A stretch of 64,000 bases of DNA, from NCBI GenBank assembly GCA_039000515.1, contig JBCFYV010000001.1, positions 16,717,928 through 16,781,927 on the forward strand. The letters are read 5' to 3'. Of the stretch, positions 1-12,700 are shown one piece after another; position 1 is the stretch's first letter, and each line of letters opens with the position of its first letter. Both the position numbers and the translations under genes were made by a program. The stretch comes from Timema cristinae. Lineage: Eukaryota > Arthropoda > Insecta > Phasmatodea > Timematidae. The notes below the pieces were generated by a model. It was not told the origin of the DNA and did no database searches. It saw only the letters and a list, made by a program, of their open reading frames with translations.

Positions 1-779
1 TTGGTACTATTAATAAAACATGGTTGTCTGATATATCAGAAGGAGACTTATATTTTTACTTGGTTTTTGGTTTTATATTTGGATGCAATGAAATTTGTTT
101 AGCTAAATTGCTAACTGATTTTTCTTAAGAAATTACCTTACAAGGTTCCTATATTTTTCCATCCTCGTTATGACTAGTTCATTCAAGATATCTCCTGGCC
201 ATACCAAACACTACAAATACTCGACCAAGGACACAGCCAAATAATACACTCTGACATTCAGACCTCAGCTTAAAATGGTTGCACTCCTTTTGCAAGCTTG
301 AGTCCTCCAACACTAGGATCGCTACGTTCCGTTCTATTATCACCAAGCAGTGATACTAGCGAATCCCAGTGTTGAAAGACTCATGCTGGCAAAGGAGCTT
401 AGCCAATTAGGAATGGACCGAGAGATATCTCTTTCTATCTTTGTCAGAGGCACAAGAAACCGAAGTTCGAGTGAATCTACAGTAAGGGATGTATTTAATA
501 CGGTCTCGTACATTACAGGGACTTCACGTCAAAGACGAAATAAGGAAATGAGAGCTTTGGCCAAAGTGTTAGCAAAATATAATTTGGGCCAAAATCCATC
601 ATATTCTACTGATAGTAATATCCATCCATTCTTGAATATTTGTCACAAACGTAATGGAATCTTTAATTCGTGTGTACCATAAACTGATACAATTGAGTGA
701 GGTTGAGAATCTGTTTATTTTATTTGTTTGTGACCAGGGGTCAATCCCTCAGGTAGACCTTTTGTTCGCATACTCTTTT

Positions 780-1018
780 TTAACACCGCGTCTTACTACC
801 TGTTTGGGTTTTACGCTAATGGTTTTAGGGATTAGGAAGTTTATATATTTATAGTTGGTGTACCCGCATTTGTGTGGAGGGATAGTGGAAAACCATTTAG
901 GAAAAAAACACCCTCTGTACACTTGACCGAGATTTGAAATTTGATCTCCCTGCCATCGGGAGTCTATTCTACTGTGAGAGTTGCGTGTTTGACCACGTGG
1001 CCAACTAAGCTGGTTCGT
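780..1018 (-). repeat. SINE family B copy
   Basis: tRNA-derived SINE read on the minus strand: an A-box-like GGCCACGTGGTC head, a degraded B box, a middle part (TTTTCCTAAATGGTTTTCC), and the shared tail whose plus-strand complement is CCGCGTCTTACTACC. Confidence 0.75.
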
Positions 1019-1089
1019 TTAATAACTATCATTTATCATGGAGGCGTTTACGTATACGTAAATACAAAGGAGGACCGAAACAATTAGAT

Positions 1090-2095
1090 GATTATTAACT
1101 TGAAAATTAACACTTTTAACTGAAAAGTAAATATTCATTGAGAGTTAAGACTTATATATTATTTTGATCTAAAAATAACAAATTTATGTTCGAAAGTTAA
1201 GTTGTAATTATTCAAGTGGATATTATAATAATGTAATGTTGAAAAACAATAAAAAAAATAAAAAGTTTTTAGAGGAACACTGTGCATGATTATGAAAATT
1301 AGAGAAGATTAAAATACTTCATCAACTTATACAATGATCAAACGAGTTGATGAATAGTCTAAAGCATATGCTAACAATTAAAATATTAATATACAAAATA
1401 TAACAAACAATGTAACGTGATATGAACATACACGTTAAAGTCAAGACTTATTTTGAAATTATTCAGAATAAAATTAAGTTAATATCAGCAAAGTTGATTT
1501 AGATAATGTTGAAGTATGGTATAATATATAATTAGAAAAATACAATTATGTTGGTCTAAGTCTTATCTGTATTGATGTCCCATTACTTCAGTTCTGGATC
1601 TAAAAGGAGTAAGTTAAAGGGACATCAATACAGATAAGACTTAGACCAACATAATTGTATTTTTCTAATTATATATTATACCATACTTCAACATTATCTA
1701 AATCAACTTTACTTATATTAACTTAATTTTATTCTGAATGATTTCAAAATAAGTCTTGACTTTAACGTGTATGTTCATATCACGTTACATTGTTTGTTAT
1801 ATTTTGTATATTAATATTTTAATGTGTTAGCATATGCTTTAGACTATTCATCAACTCGTCTAACCATTGTACAAGTTGATAAATATATTAATTTTCTCTA
1901 ATTTTTCATAATCATACACAATGTTCCTCTAAAAACGTTCTAATTTTTCTATTGTTTCTCAATATCAAATTATAAGTATAGTATCCACTTTAATTACAAC
2001 TTAACTTTTGAACTTAAATTTGTTATTTTCTAGATCAACATATCTAATTCTTAACTCTCAATTTAACTACTCCTTACTTAAAACTTGAACATTTT
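1090..2095. repeat. Foldback element, about 480-bp inverted arms
   Basis: The left arm (about 1090-1581) and right arm (1619-about 2095) are reverse complements around a 37-base spacer at 1582-1618. The inner 250 bases are almost identical, for example AACATACACGTTAAAGTCAA on one arm and its complement on the other. Divergence and small gaps grow outward. No coding capacity is seen. A transcript crossing it in either direction would form a long hairpin. Confidence 0.92.
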
Positions 2096-3975
2096 GAATG
2101 TTTTCTAAAATGTTGAATATTCATCAGCTAAATAAAAGCAAATTTCTTACTACATATTTCACTGTTTGTCACTCAGGTTAGCTCAACCGGACGTCAGACA
2201 AACCTCAGCACGTTTTCCATCTCTCTCCTCAGCATATATCGTCTAATTGTTTCTGACCCAGTCTGTATAATGTTCATCGCTTGACCTCTCCTAGATTTTC
2301 CGTGAGAATAAAGCCGACAGTAAGGCAACCATAGGCGTGCGCAGCGTGGGTGTAACGGCACTTCCACGATCCACAAAATGTAGAAAAAAAGAATAAAACT
2401 CCCCGTCAATGGATATTCCAAGGGTATTGGTTAATGTAGGTTTATGATCCTGTCTCTAGGCTGGCTGATGAATGTCATAGTATTTTGTTTTCAAAGAATT
2501 ATCTTCTAAAATAAAACATCGAATTAAAACCTATTATCAAGGGGGGAGGGGGCTCATTGATCCTTCTCCCTTCATCTTCCGGCGCCCCCCCCCCTACTCC
2601 CCCCACATCCACACCACACCCTGCTCACGCTTATGAGGGCTGCATCCGAATTTTCCTAACTATACGACGTCGTCTTGTCATGAACCTTCGTCAGTTGAAT
2701 TGGCGTGAACGTGGATAATTGAAGATTTGAACTGTAACACCAAGGATCTCGATTAATCTCTCCCACTCCCTTCGATACAACATGCGTCTTCATCACACCC
2801 TCACGCGGTTTTAGCGTGTTGTTTATTTGGCAACTGTTTTATAAATATTATTCCCCCACTCCCCCCCCCCTGTCCTTTACGTTCTTGCTAGAGATTAGTC
2901 ACTTACTTTTTTTTTGACATCTTACATTTCACAATAATCTACGCTGCTACAATTTATGTTATTGAAAATAAGTTATAATAACTGTTGATACATTAAAATT
3001 GCGTGTGTATTAGTTTGATAATAATTATTAACCTTCATGAGTAATAATATAATTCATTCACGACCTAAGTTTACCTGTATGACAGCTCGAAATGTTACTA
3101 TAAGTAGCCCCTAATATATCACTACGCCAACAGCAGACATCTATCAATTTGGATGACTGTAATGAAAACAGATGGTAATATATTAATGTGATAGTTAAAC
3201 ACAGTAATTTAGGCCAATATTATTTATATATTTATTTGAGGTCGGACACAAAGTTTATTTATAGTTTTATTCCCCTTAAAAAATATATTCACACCACTTT
3301 CACAAAAACTTCTAACGAACATAGCTTCAAAATGGCGACTGATGAATTTAAACCATATATTTAAACATAACGGTAAACAAGTTTTTTACAATGATGCAGA
3401 CAAGCAGTTGATGAAAATATTTTATTCAGTTAAATATTACAAAATACGATAAATTATCACAAAATCATTTATTGTATGAAAAAAAAATACAAGAATTTTC
3501 CCTTTTCCATGTAAATACGATAGTCAATAACGTTCCAAAACGAAGAATAAGTACTTTTAATTATGTTTAAAATATTATTTCGAGTTGGATAAAAAGAGAT
3601 TATTTAAAAAAATGAAATAGTATGAGAAAACTTAAGTTTACGTTATTTTTAATGTAATATATAACAGGTGATTAAAGATCTTTACATTTTTAACAAAAAA
3701 GTGATCTTTTACAAGTGTTGGCAACCCAAAACCTAAACATATGATTTTCGAACTGTCATCCAGTTAAAAAACCTATCGTAACGGACTTTAGATTGCGTTA
3801 AACTTAGTTTCTAAGATAGCCGTTAGGTAGTAGCAGTGTTGTCTCAAGGTTCGTCTACCATTCGAATACTCTGGTGCAGTCTTTCATCAAAAGTTCGTGG
3901 CAAGTATGTAAAGTATATCAAAGTGATAAGATAACGCGAGGCTCTTATTTGAATACAACCTTTGTCTTTACTTAC

Positions 3976-4235
3976 TGATAACTGAACAGTTCCATGTACG
4001 GACTGTGTTTGACGACGATCGGTGAAAGGGTGACAGGTATGACCTCCTGAGGAAGGGCCATGATTTCACACGGAATGTTGGACGAAACAGCTTTGGCTTG
4101 TTCCAATTCCAAAAGTGCGGAGTACTTGCTGTTGGTGCATATGTGGTCCAATGCTTCACCCAAGTTGAGAGGAAGGTTTTCTTTACCTTTCAAATACTTT
4201 ATGAAAGCTTTTCTCATCATGGGGTCATTCGAATC
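3976..4235 (-). CDS. IR-A exon 7, S2 ligand-binding lobe
   Basis: A 260-bp exon, phase 0 to 2, between a TTTCTTTGTAG acceptor and a GTAAGT donor. It encodes DSNDPMMRKAFIKYLKGK, then HICTNSKYSALLE, then the SPYMELFSY motif that precedes TM4 in IRs. It aligns with IR-B exon 7 by position and phase. Confidence 0.9.
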
Positions 4236-6734
4236 CTACAAAGAAATAAAATGCATTGTTTAATAAACTACCATTTCGATAAAAAGTTTAGTTATATTTT
4301 AAATAACGGTATTTCTTTTAACTCTTAGTAATAGTCTAATTAGTCAATATTTAAGTTTTAACTAAGATAATTATAACCAATAAAACAGCTGCATTAGAAG
4401 ATCAACTTTATCAGAATTATGACCATGAAGAGAAATATAATTTTAATGGTTCTAGTTAGAAACTTTTTTAATGGACATTCGGTATTTCTTAGTTATATAT
4501 ATTATATGATAGAAGTATTAAATATAATAATATGGAAGAATAAAATATTCGGAAAGCAACCTTTTTATTAACATATTATCCATGATAAAGTAAACACTCA
4601 TGTTAATGACGTATTAAACTGAAAATAAATGGCGTGGTGCACCACACAGATTTTCTCTGAATAGATACATTTAATAAAACTCGAAGAGTTTGAGAAACGA
4701 AATAAAATACACTGTTGCAGAATAATGATGTAATAATATAATCCGTTACAGAAATATCACCACCTGTCCACCAAAGAACATAGCAATAAATTTAATATAT
4801 TTTATAATTACTGCGTAAAAAATATATATGTTTGCTTATAGCTCAGAAACTATTGGTTTTATATAAATATATTCCAAACTAAAATATTTTAAAATTAATA
4901 GTACTAAACTTTACAATGATACGTTATTTTGTTTCGCAAATAGTTGAAGATAAATTATCAAAATTGGAAAATTCTGTTAATGAATTACCATCAAATTAAT
5001 TTAAATGAGAAAACGTGAACCACCATTTGTTTGTAATGTTAAATAATGCTTGATACAAAATTTAATAAAAAAAATCATTGGATTGGATTTTGAGAAAATC
5101 TCTTTTATCTCTTTTTGCCTTTAAGCAAACTACCCTTAACTTTAGGGTTATATATTTAATTCCAAAAAACACCTAAAAAACCCTAAATACCAAGTTTTAG
5201 CTCAATTGGTAACATATTTTCGGCTCTAGTCTGAGATACAGACACACAGACAGACAAACATACGACATCGAAAAAACAACTTTTTAGGTTCCAGGGCGTC
5301 ATGAAACTTCGACATTTTAGCAAAATCTCGAGTTCAACTTTTTTTAACTATCACAATACTTCTCTCTTCGATATTTCGAGAGAAAGAGAGAATACGAGCA
5401 CATCCAGAAAAGTTAGTGCTCGGATATAAGACCCTCTGACGAATATTAAGATCATTAAGAGGTTGATAAAGAATGGTGAACACACTAAGCCATCAGCACA
5501 CCGATGGGAGTGGCTGAATATTGAACTAAAAGTTGTTAAAGGTGACAATTACCAACCAGCTTAAAAGTTATTTTAAAATATAGGTAAAGTGAGGTGAAAA
5601 ATCAAATGGGACAAAATACAAAATGAGCAGATCTCATTATTCTGATAAAGTTATATGGGGTAAATGACCTTAGATAAGGGGTGGCGGGGAGGGGAGATAA
5701 AGTCACCAGGTAAAACCCAGGTAGTGGAGGGGGAGGGAAGAGGGTATGACGTCACAGTAGAAAAGCCAAATGGGGAATAGCGGGTCAAATATCTTGAAAG
5801 TAAATGTATTTTCAGAAATAATGGCACTTGAGGTAGGTCATCCTACTGTGACACCCCCCACAACAACTACTTAATAATTAAAACAAATATAGGTCAACAT
5901 TAATATTTTCTCAAGTTTGCTCTCGTTAAAACCTTCCACTGACGTGGGAATCCCCGTTCACCTGGAAGGAATTATACTCCGCCGTTTTCTTGATCACAAC
6001 AAAGCTGTAGGTGCTATCGTTGTAGAGCTGTTGCAAGCCTTGGAACGGCACTACGGTCGTCTGTCTCGACAGCGACGATATCAAGGAGGCCGAGTAGGCC
6101 GCGTTCATCACCAACGCCGTCAGGTAAGTCGTGAGGAAGACCAGACGGCAGGACATCGCCTCAGGTATCCAGTCGTTACCTGAGTGAGTGAACAAGTGAC
6201 AAGATCAACAATAACCTTATCAGTCGAAACGCGTTTTGAAAAGGTCGATTTCGGTGATGGCCATGATCTAACTCAGTGATCGGCAAATATTCGATCATGA
6301 TTGAGAGGTTTCTTATCTCGCGGTAAATTTCAATCAATCGTGTAAGAAAGTTGAATCGTCGTTAAAAGTCGATCTTTGAGTCTTCTAAACAGCAAATATA
6401 TCAGATACTTTCAAATTAATATTATTGAGTGAATAAAATAACCTTGATTGGTCATAATCGGATTATTTAGCACTGCGTCCTATTACCAGTTCGGGTTATA
6501 CGCTTATAATCAATGATGTTATAAGGAAATTACATACATACATACACATAACAACATACATACATACACACATATACATACATACATATATACATGCATA
6601 CATACATACAATACATACATACATACATACATACATACATACATACATACATACAAACAACATACATACATACATACACATACATACAACATATCATACA
6701 TACATACATACTAATACATACATACATACATACA

Positions 6735-6766
<32 letters not shown>

Positions 6767-9700
6767 CATACATACATACATACATACATACATACATACA
6801 TACATACATACATACATACATACATAAACATTACATACATACAATACATACATACATACATACATACATACATACATACATACATACATACATAATACAT
6901 ACATACATATATACATACATACATACATACATACATACATACATACATCATACATACATACATACATACATACATATCATTACCACGTTGGGGGTCTGAC
7001 CCATACGTGGCGCGTCCCCAGGTGGCGAATAGGGGAACGCTCTGCAGATATGCAGGGTAGGAGGGAAATAATATACCTCTCGCGGGCCAAACAGAATAAG
7101 GGAAGGAAAACCCCGAAAATAAACCAACCAACTGCTGCCTTGCAGGGAGGGATTGGATTCCCCAAAGGCTAGGACAAGGTTAAAGTCCGAAATGAAACCC
7201 GGATCAGTGTACGTCATGGTTCATTGGGAGTGCCTCGTTGTGGTTTACGAGGCTGATGTGTGCTAGCACTTCCGAGATGATGCTATGGCGTATGACATGT
7301 GGCCAGCCCCTTCGGGCCCTGATCAGGAAGCACGCATTGGTCATGGATATCGGAATCCATGATGCCACGAGCGAGCGCCAGTCCGTCCGTGTATTCCGGG
7401 ACTGGTAAAGCGAAGGTCAGGCCTCAGGGAACTGGGGTAAGCTCCTGTTGAGCTGAGGATATACCCGTTCCTGTCTTGTTCAGCCCACCCCCTTGCGTAC
7501 GAAGCACTGGTGAAGATTGAATGTTAGCAGTATTTTTTAAAAACCAACTTGATAGAATGAATGCATGGGGCGATCCAATGGAGGTGGATACAGTCCCAAG
7601 CAAGGAGACAGAACGAGGACTGAAGGCTCTCTTCCAACTAGAGAAGAAACTGGATGACCTATACGGGACGTCAAGCCGAGGACTAACATCGCCAAGGAGA
7701 TTCGTGCAAAAATGAGCAGGGTTATGAGCACTTTTGAGCTGGCGAAACTAGTTATAAGTGATGTTCAAGCGATGTTTGACCAGCAAAACGGTGTGGAGGC
7801 CGAGATCCGAAAGGCTCAAAGTCGTGAGCAGTCCGTTGGGAGCGAAGACAGAGAACCCTCTGAACCACAGACTCAGAAGGGAACAGAATTACAGTCCCCT
7901 GCGAGGAATAAGGGAAGCCCCTGGAATCCCCATGACACGTGTTGTGGCGGCGCCGACGGGGTCCATCCCAGAAACATCAGAAGGGCGAGAGAAGACGACG
8001 GCGGACAGAGAGGACCATAGGCTTCAGGAAAATGGGATGAAACCACCGGAGTCAGTAGAGAACAAAAAGGCACCTGTTAAAAAGGTGAAGAAACGACAAG
8101 AAAGACGCAAACAAGAGAAAATGTTGCACCCAGATGTGGTGATTGTTAAAGATAAGGAGGGAAACTCCTATGCTGACATCGTGAAGTCCCTGAAGAGTGA
8201 CCCTAAACTCCAGGACCTCAAGGAAAACGTAAGCAAGATGCGGAGAGATGCTGCGGGGAATCTCCTGCTGGTCTTGAACCGCAAAGCTAAACAAGGAACG
8301 GAGATGTTCGTCAGGCGATCCAGGAGCAACTGGTGAACTCAGCTGAGGTCACTAGCAGGAGGACATGAAGTCCATTGAAATAAAGGACCTCGACGATTTC
8401 ACGACAAGAGACGAGATATGTGATGCTATCCGTCAACAAGTAGAAGGGACTGACGTCAGACCCGATGCTATAAAATACCTTCGACAGGCGTATGGAGGAA
8501 CGCAGATAGTGGTGCTTGTCCTTACTGCTAACCATGCGAAACTAGTCCTACAAAAGGACTAACTGAAGATAGGATGGGTTGTTTGCAGAGTAAGAGAGAG
8601 AGTCTCTCCCCTGAAATGCTTTAGATGCTTAGAGTTTGGTCACTTAGCCAGGATGTGCAAAGGCCCGTTCGGTCGAAGCAGTGCACCAAGTGCGGAGAAA
8701 CCACACACATTGCCAAGGACTGTGAGAAGGCCGAGATGAAATGCCTCCTGTGCAGTGAGAATTTGGACAGGAATCATCGAACAGGAAGCAGTGCGTGCCC
8801 TGTTTACAGGGAAGCAATGGCGTTAGTAAACAAGGGAAGACGATGAGGTTCCTTCAGTTAAACCTGAACCATTGTGAAGCAGCACAGGACCTCTTCAGGC
8901 AGTCTGCAAGTGAATTGAGCATTGACTTGGCATCCTCTGTGAACAGTACCGGAACTTTGACAACTTGTCGTCCTGTATACCAGACCGTGCTGGCAAAGCC
9001 GCTATCTGGGTGCGCAGGGGTTTGTTCATCGAGGAAAGACAAACAGTAAAAAATGATGGATTTGTCTGGGCAAAGACGGGAGGCATCTACGTTTGCAGCG
9101 TCTACGCTCCACCTAGCATCTCCCTGGAAGGATTCCAGCACATGCTGGATGAAATCGCTGACGAACTACGAGGCAGAAGACCTGTTATTATAGCTGTGAT
9201 TTCAATGCCTGGGCTACAGCCAGGGGCAGTATAATGACCGACAGACGTGGTGAGAGCCTACTGGATGCACTCTCTCTTATGGATATAGTGATACTGAATA
9301 TCGGTATCACTCCTACCTTCGAGAGGAACGGCAACAGCTCCATCATCGACGTGACTTTCGTGAGTGAAAACCTGGCTTCCCGCATGGTGACATGGAAAGT
9401 CAGTGATCACCTGACACAGAGTGACCACCAGGCGATCATATTTGAGATGATAACGCCCCAGAGACCAGTAAACCCGGGTAGGGAGAGGACAAGAGGCTGG
9501 AATGGGCGCTCCTTTGATCGAGAAACCTTCATCGCTTGGATGGAGGACAGTGAAGTTGACCTGAGGGCACGCTTGATCAGGTGTCGCGCAGTTAATGACG
9601 CTTTCACCGACGCTTGCGACGCCGCTATGACGAGGCGTTCCTGTAATCACCGACACAAACCAGCGTTCTGGTGGAACGAGGAGATAGCTGAACTCCGTAG

Positions 9701-12700
9701 AAGATGTCTCCGAGCTAGGAGAAACGCACAGCGTGCAAGGGGTCATTCGACCTTCTCTGCTCTCAGAAGCCAATATGCCGAAGCCAGGAGAACCTTGGGC
9801 AAAGCCATCAAGGCCAGCAAACGATGGTGCTGGAAGGAGATGTGTAAGGAGGTCGACCAGGATCCCTGGGGCAGACCCTACAGGCGGTTATGGCTAGGAT
9901 GAGAAAACAGGATTCGGCTTCACCTACTTGTCCGGAGTTCTTGGATAAGATAGTGAACACCCTCTTCCCACGACAATCGGATGGAGTGCTCATTGAAAAC
10001 CAACCAGATGACCTGGAAGAAGTGCCACCAATCACTTGGGATGAACTACTGAAAGCAGCTCGCAAAATAGGAGACATCAAGGCTCCGGGCCCGGACGGAA
10101 TTCCGAATGTAGCTCTGAAAACTGCAATCAAAACGAGACCAGACTTATTTATCCGAGTCTACAAGGCGTGTCTGAGAGAGGGCGTTTCCCAGACTGCTGG
10201 ATAAATCAACACCTTGTTCTCCTTCCAAAAGGGGCCAAACCACTAGACGAACCATCATAATATCGTCCAATCTGCCTCCTGGACACGTCTGGCAAATTGC
10301 TTGAAAGATCATTGCTGACAGAATAGAGGTATTCAGTGAGGGACAACAGGGCCTCTCTGAAAACCAACTAGGATTCCATAAAGGCAGGTGTACGATTGAT
10401 GCGATAGATAAAGTTGTAACCATTGCCAGGGACGCAATAGCAGGCAGATGCTGGTCGAGAGGCACGAAGAAATATTGCGCCATCGTGACCCTCGATGTGA
10501 AAAATGCGTTCAACTCTGCTAAATGGAGCTGCATCATGGAAGCGCTTCGGAAGATGGAGGTACCTGCCTATCTTCGGAGGATGATCGCTAGTTATTCTCA
10601 GATAGAGTCCTGACCTACGACTCTGAGATGGGTCAACGAATGTACCGGGTAACCGGAGGAGTGCCGCAGGGAGCTGTTCTTGGACCTCCGGTGTGGAACA
10701 TCATGTACGGTGCTGAGGCTTCCATTGCCAGACGGAGCTACGATAGTGGGATTTGCCGATGACATCGCTATAGTTGCTGTTGGAAAGTTCCTCGATGAGG
10801 TTACGTACATAGCGAACAGAGCTATCGCCAACATCCGTCAGTGGCTTTCTTCTGTTGGCCTGCAACTAGCAGATCACAAGACGGAGGCAGTACTAGTGAC
10901 AGGAAAGAAAATCAGAGAATCCATCACCCTGAATATAGGAGATAATGTCATATCTAAACCTTCACTGGGGTACCTGGGCGTGCAAATAGATGCCAAGTTA
11001 CGCTTTGACGACCATCTTTGGAACGTCAGCCAAAAAGCAGCAAAGGTGGCAAATGCGCTTTCAAGCATCATGCCCAACACGGGAGGCCCAAAGTCGAGCC
11101 GCAGACGTCTGCTTTCTACGGTCACAAGCTCCATTATGCTGTAACGCAGCACCAGTCTGGTCACCGGCAATGAAAGTGGCGGTGCATGCCCACATGTTGA
11201 ACAAGGTACATAGGAGAATGGCACTACGTGTTGCATGTGCCTACCGCACAGTCTCTGGCGATGCTGCTTGCGTGATAGCTGATATGACGCCTATCGACTT
11301 CTTGGCAGACGAGCGAAATAGGATTTACCGCCAGACCTGGACTCCTTCCGAGCTCACGAAAACAACCATTGTGAGGGACGAAAAGAAGAAAACCATGGAA
11401 ATATACAAAGACGCTGGGACTCATCGACGAATGGTAGATGAACCCACCGTCTTATTCCAGTAGTGTCGCTCTGGAATACGAGAAAACACGGTGAGCGGAC
11501 TTTTACCTCACCCAGCTCCTGACAGGCCACGGATGCTTCATCTGGAGAGAGTCGAGCTGATGATTCACCATCCTGTCCAAACTGCACAGAGTTGGAAGAG
11601 ACTGTGGAGCACGTCTTTTTCGGGTGTCCCCGCTTCGCTGCTGAGAAGGAGGAGCTAGATAGGCGACTACCAAAAGAGATCAACTCCAGAAAGCATCGTC
11701 AGTTTGATGCTGCTCAAAGAGGACAACTGGAAGGCTGTAGCGGACATGGCTTCGTGCGTTGTGAAGAACCTCAGGGTAGAGGAAAGAGCAAGGAGTAGAC
11801 CACCTAGATAATGGCAACGACGGAGTAGGCAGTTAGCCATCCAGCCACACGCGAAGTAATGCCTGACGGCGTTCCACGTGGGGTGTATTGGAGAACACTC
11901 TCGAGGTGGGGTACAGGGTTGTACTCCCGGGGTTTTAGTGGGTAGGGTTCTACATTTCGTAGTTCGGTACGTCGGGAATATGGAATATTCTTGCCGTACA
12001 CCTAGAGTAACCTTCTCTAGTGGAGTCCCACACTCTTTCAGATGGATCTGAAGGCTCCGTAAAAAGGATTTCCCTCCTCGTTAAAAAAAATACATAATAC
12101 ATAAACACATATACATACATACATACATAATACATACATCATACATACATACATACATACATACATACATACATACATACATACATACATACATACATAC
12201 ATACATCATACATACATACATACACTACAACTACATACATACATACATACATACATATATACATACATATATATACACATACAACATACAACAAATACAT
12301 ACATACTACAAAATATACATACAATACATACAAACATATACATACATACATACATACATACATAATAATACATACAACATACAAAATATACATACATTAC
12401 ATACATAACACATACATAACATATATACACACATACACGCACATACCTAATCCCTCCGTTCCCTTACAGAAACTGTATTTGTAACTCAAAATAACTCCAT
12501 ACTCACTAACTTTCTCCACACTTCCCTATCCTTTCATACTCCCTTCGATTCAATAACATACACCGAGACATGCATGCTCCTTTATTCTTAAAACTCTTAA
12601 TGTTTCACTTTTTCACACATCCGTCAACAACATCTAGCTACGTCTCTCATGGCCTACCCCTTCCTTTTGATCACACATTCTACCTTCATATATTTGCTTC

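Larger units (their letters stand above)
1..3975. other. IR-A downstream flank or intron 7, no host gene supported
   Basis: It contains one SINE (780-1018) and a large foldback repeat (1090-2095); both are listed separately. Short low-complexity C/G runs occur at 2540-2600 and 2850-2870. An open frame at 350-682 on the plus strand has no family match that I recognise. I searched the minus strand for the missing TM4 exon of IR-A and found none. Confidence 0.5.
6985..12086 (+). mobile_element. Waldo-like R1-clade non-LTR retrotransposon
   Basis: About 5.1 kb, flanked on both sides by ACAT repeats. It has a 5' UTR (6985-7520), ORF1 with three zinc knuckles, ORF2 with an APE-type endonuclease, reverse transcriptase and a C-terminal zinc motif, a 3' UTR (11799-12078) and a short A-rich end. 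R1-clade elements are target-specific, and the Waldo group is known to insert in ACAY-type repeats, which fits the flanks. Several frame changes break both ORFs, so this copy is not intact as given. It lies in IR-A intron 5, in the opposite orientation to the gene. Confidence 0.9.

Noticed and set aside
350..682. 110-residue open frame on the plus strand
   Set aside because: No recognisable motif, no clear splice or promoter context; it cannot be separated from chance or an old transposon fragment.
2194..2421. Minus-strand open frame as the missing IR-A TM4 exon
   Set aside because: No Lys-Leu-X-X-X-Gly lead-in, no TM4-like run followed by Glu, and no acceptor in the right phase.
6496..6967. 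Tyr/Cys/Met/Val-rich and His/Thr/Tyr/Ile-rich open frames
   Set aside because: Translations of the ACAT microsatellite in different frames.
9258..9773. 171-residue minus-strand open frame
   Set aside because: Antisense shadow of the retrotransposon endonuclease region.
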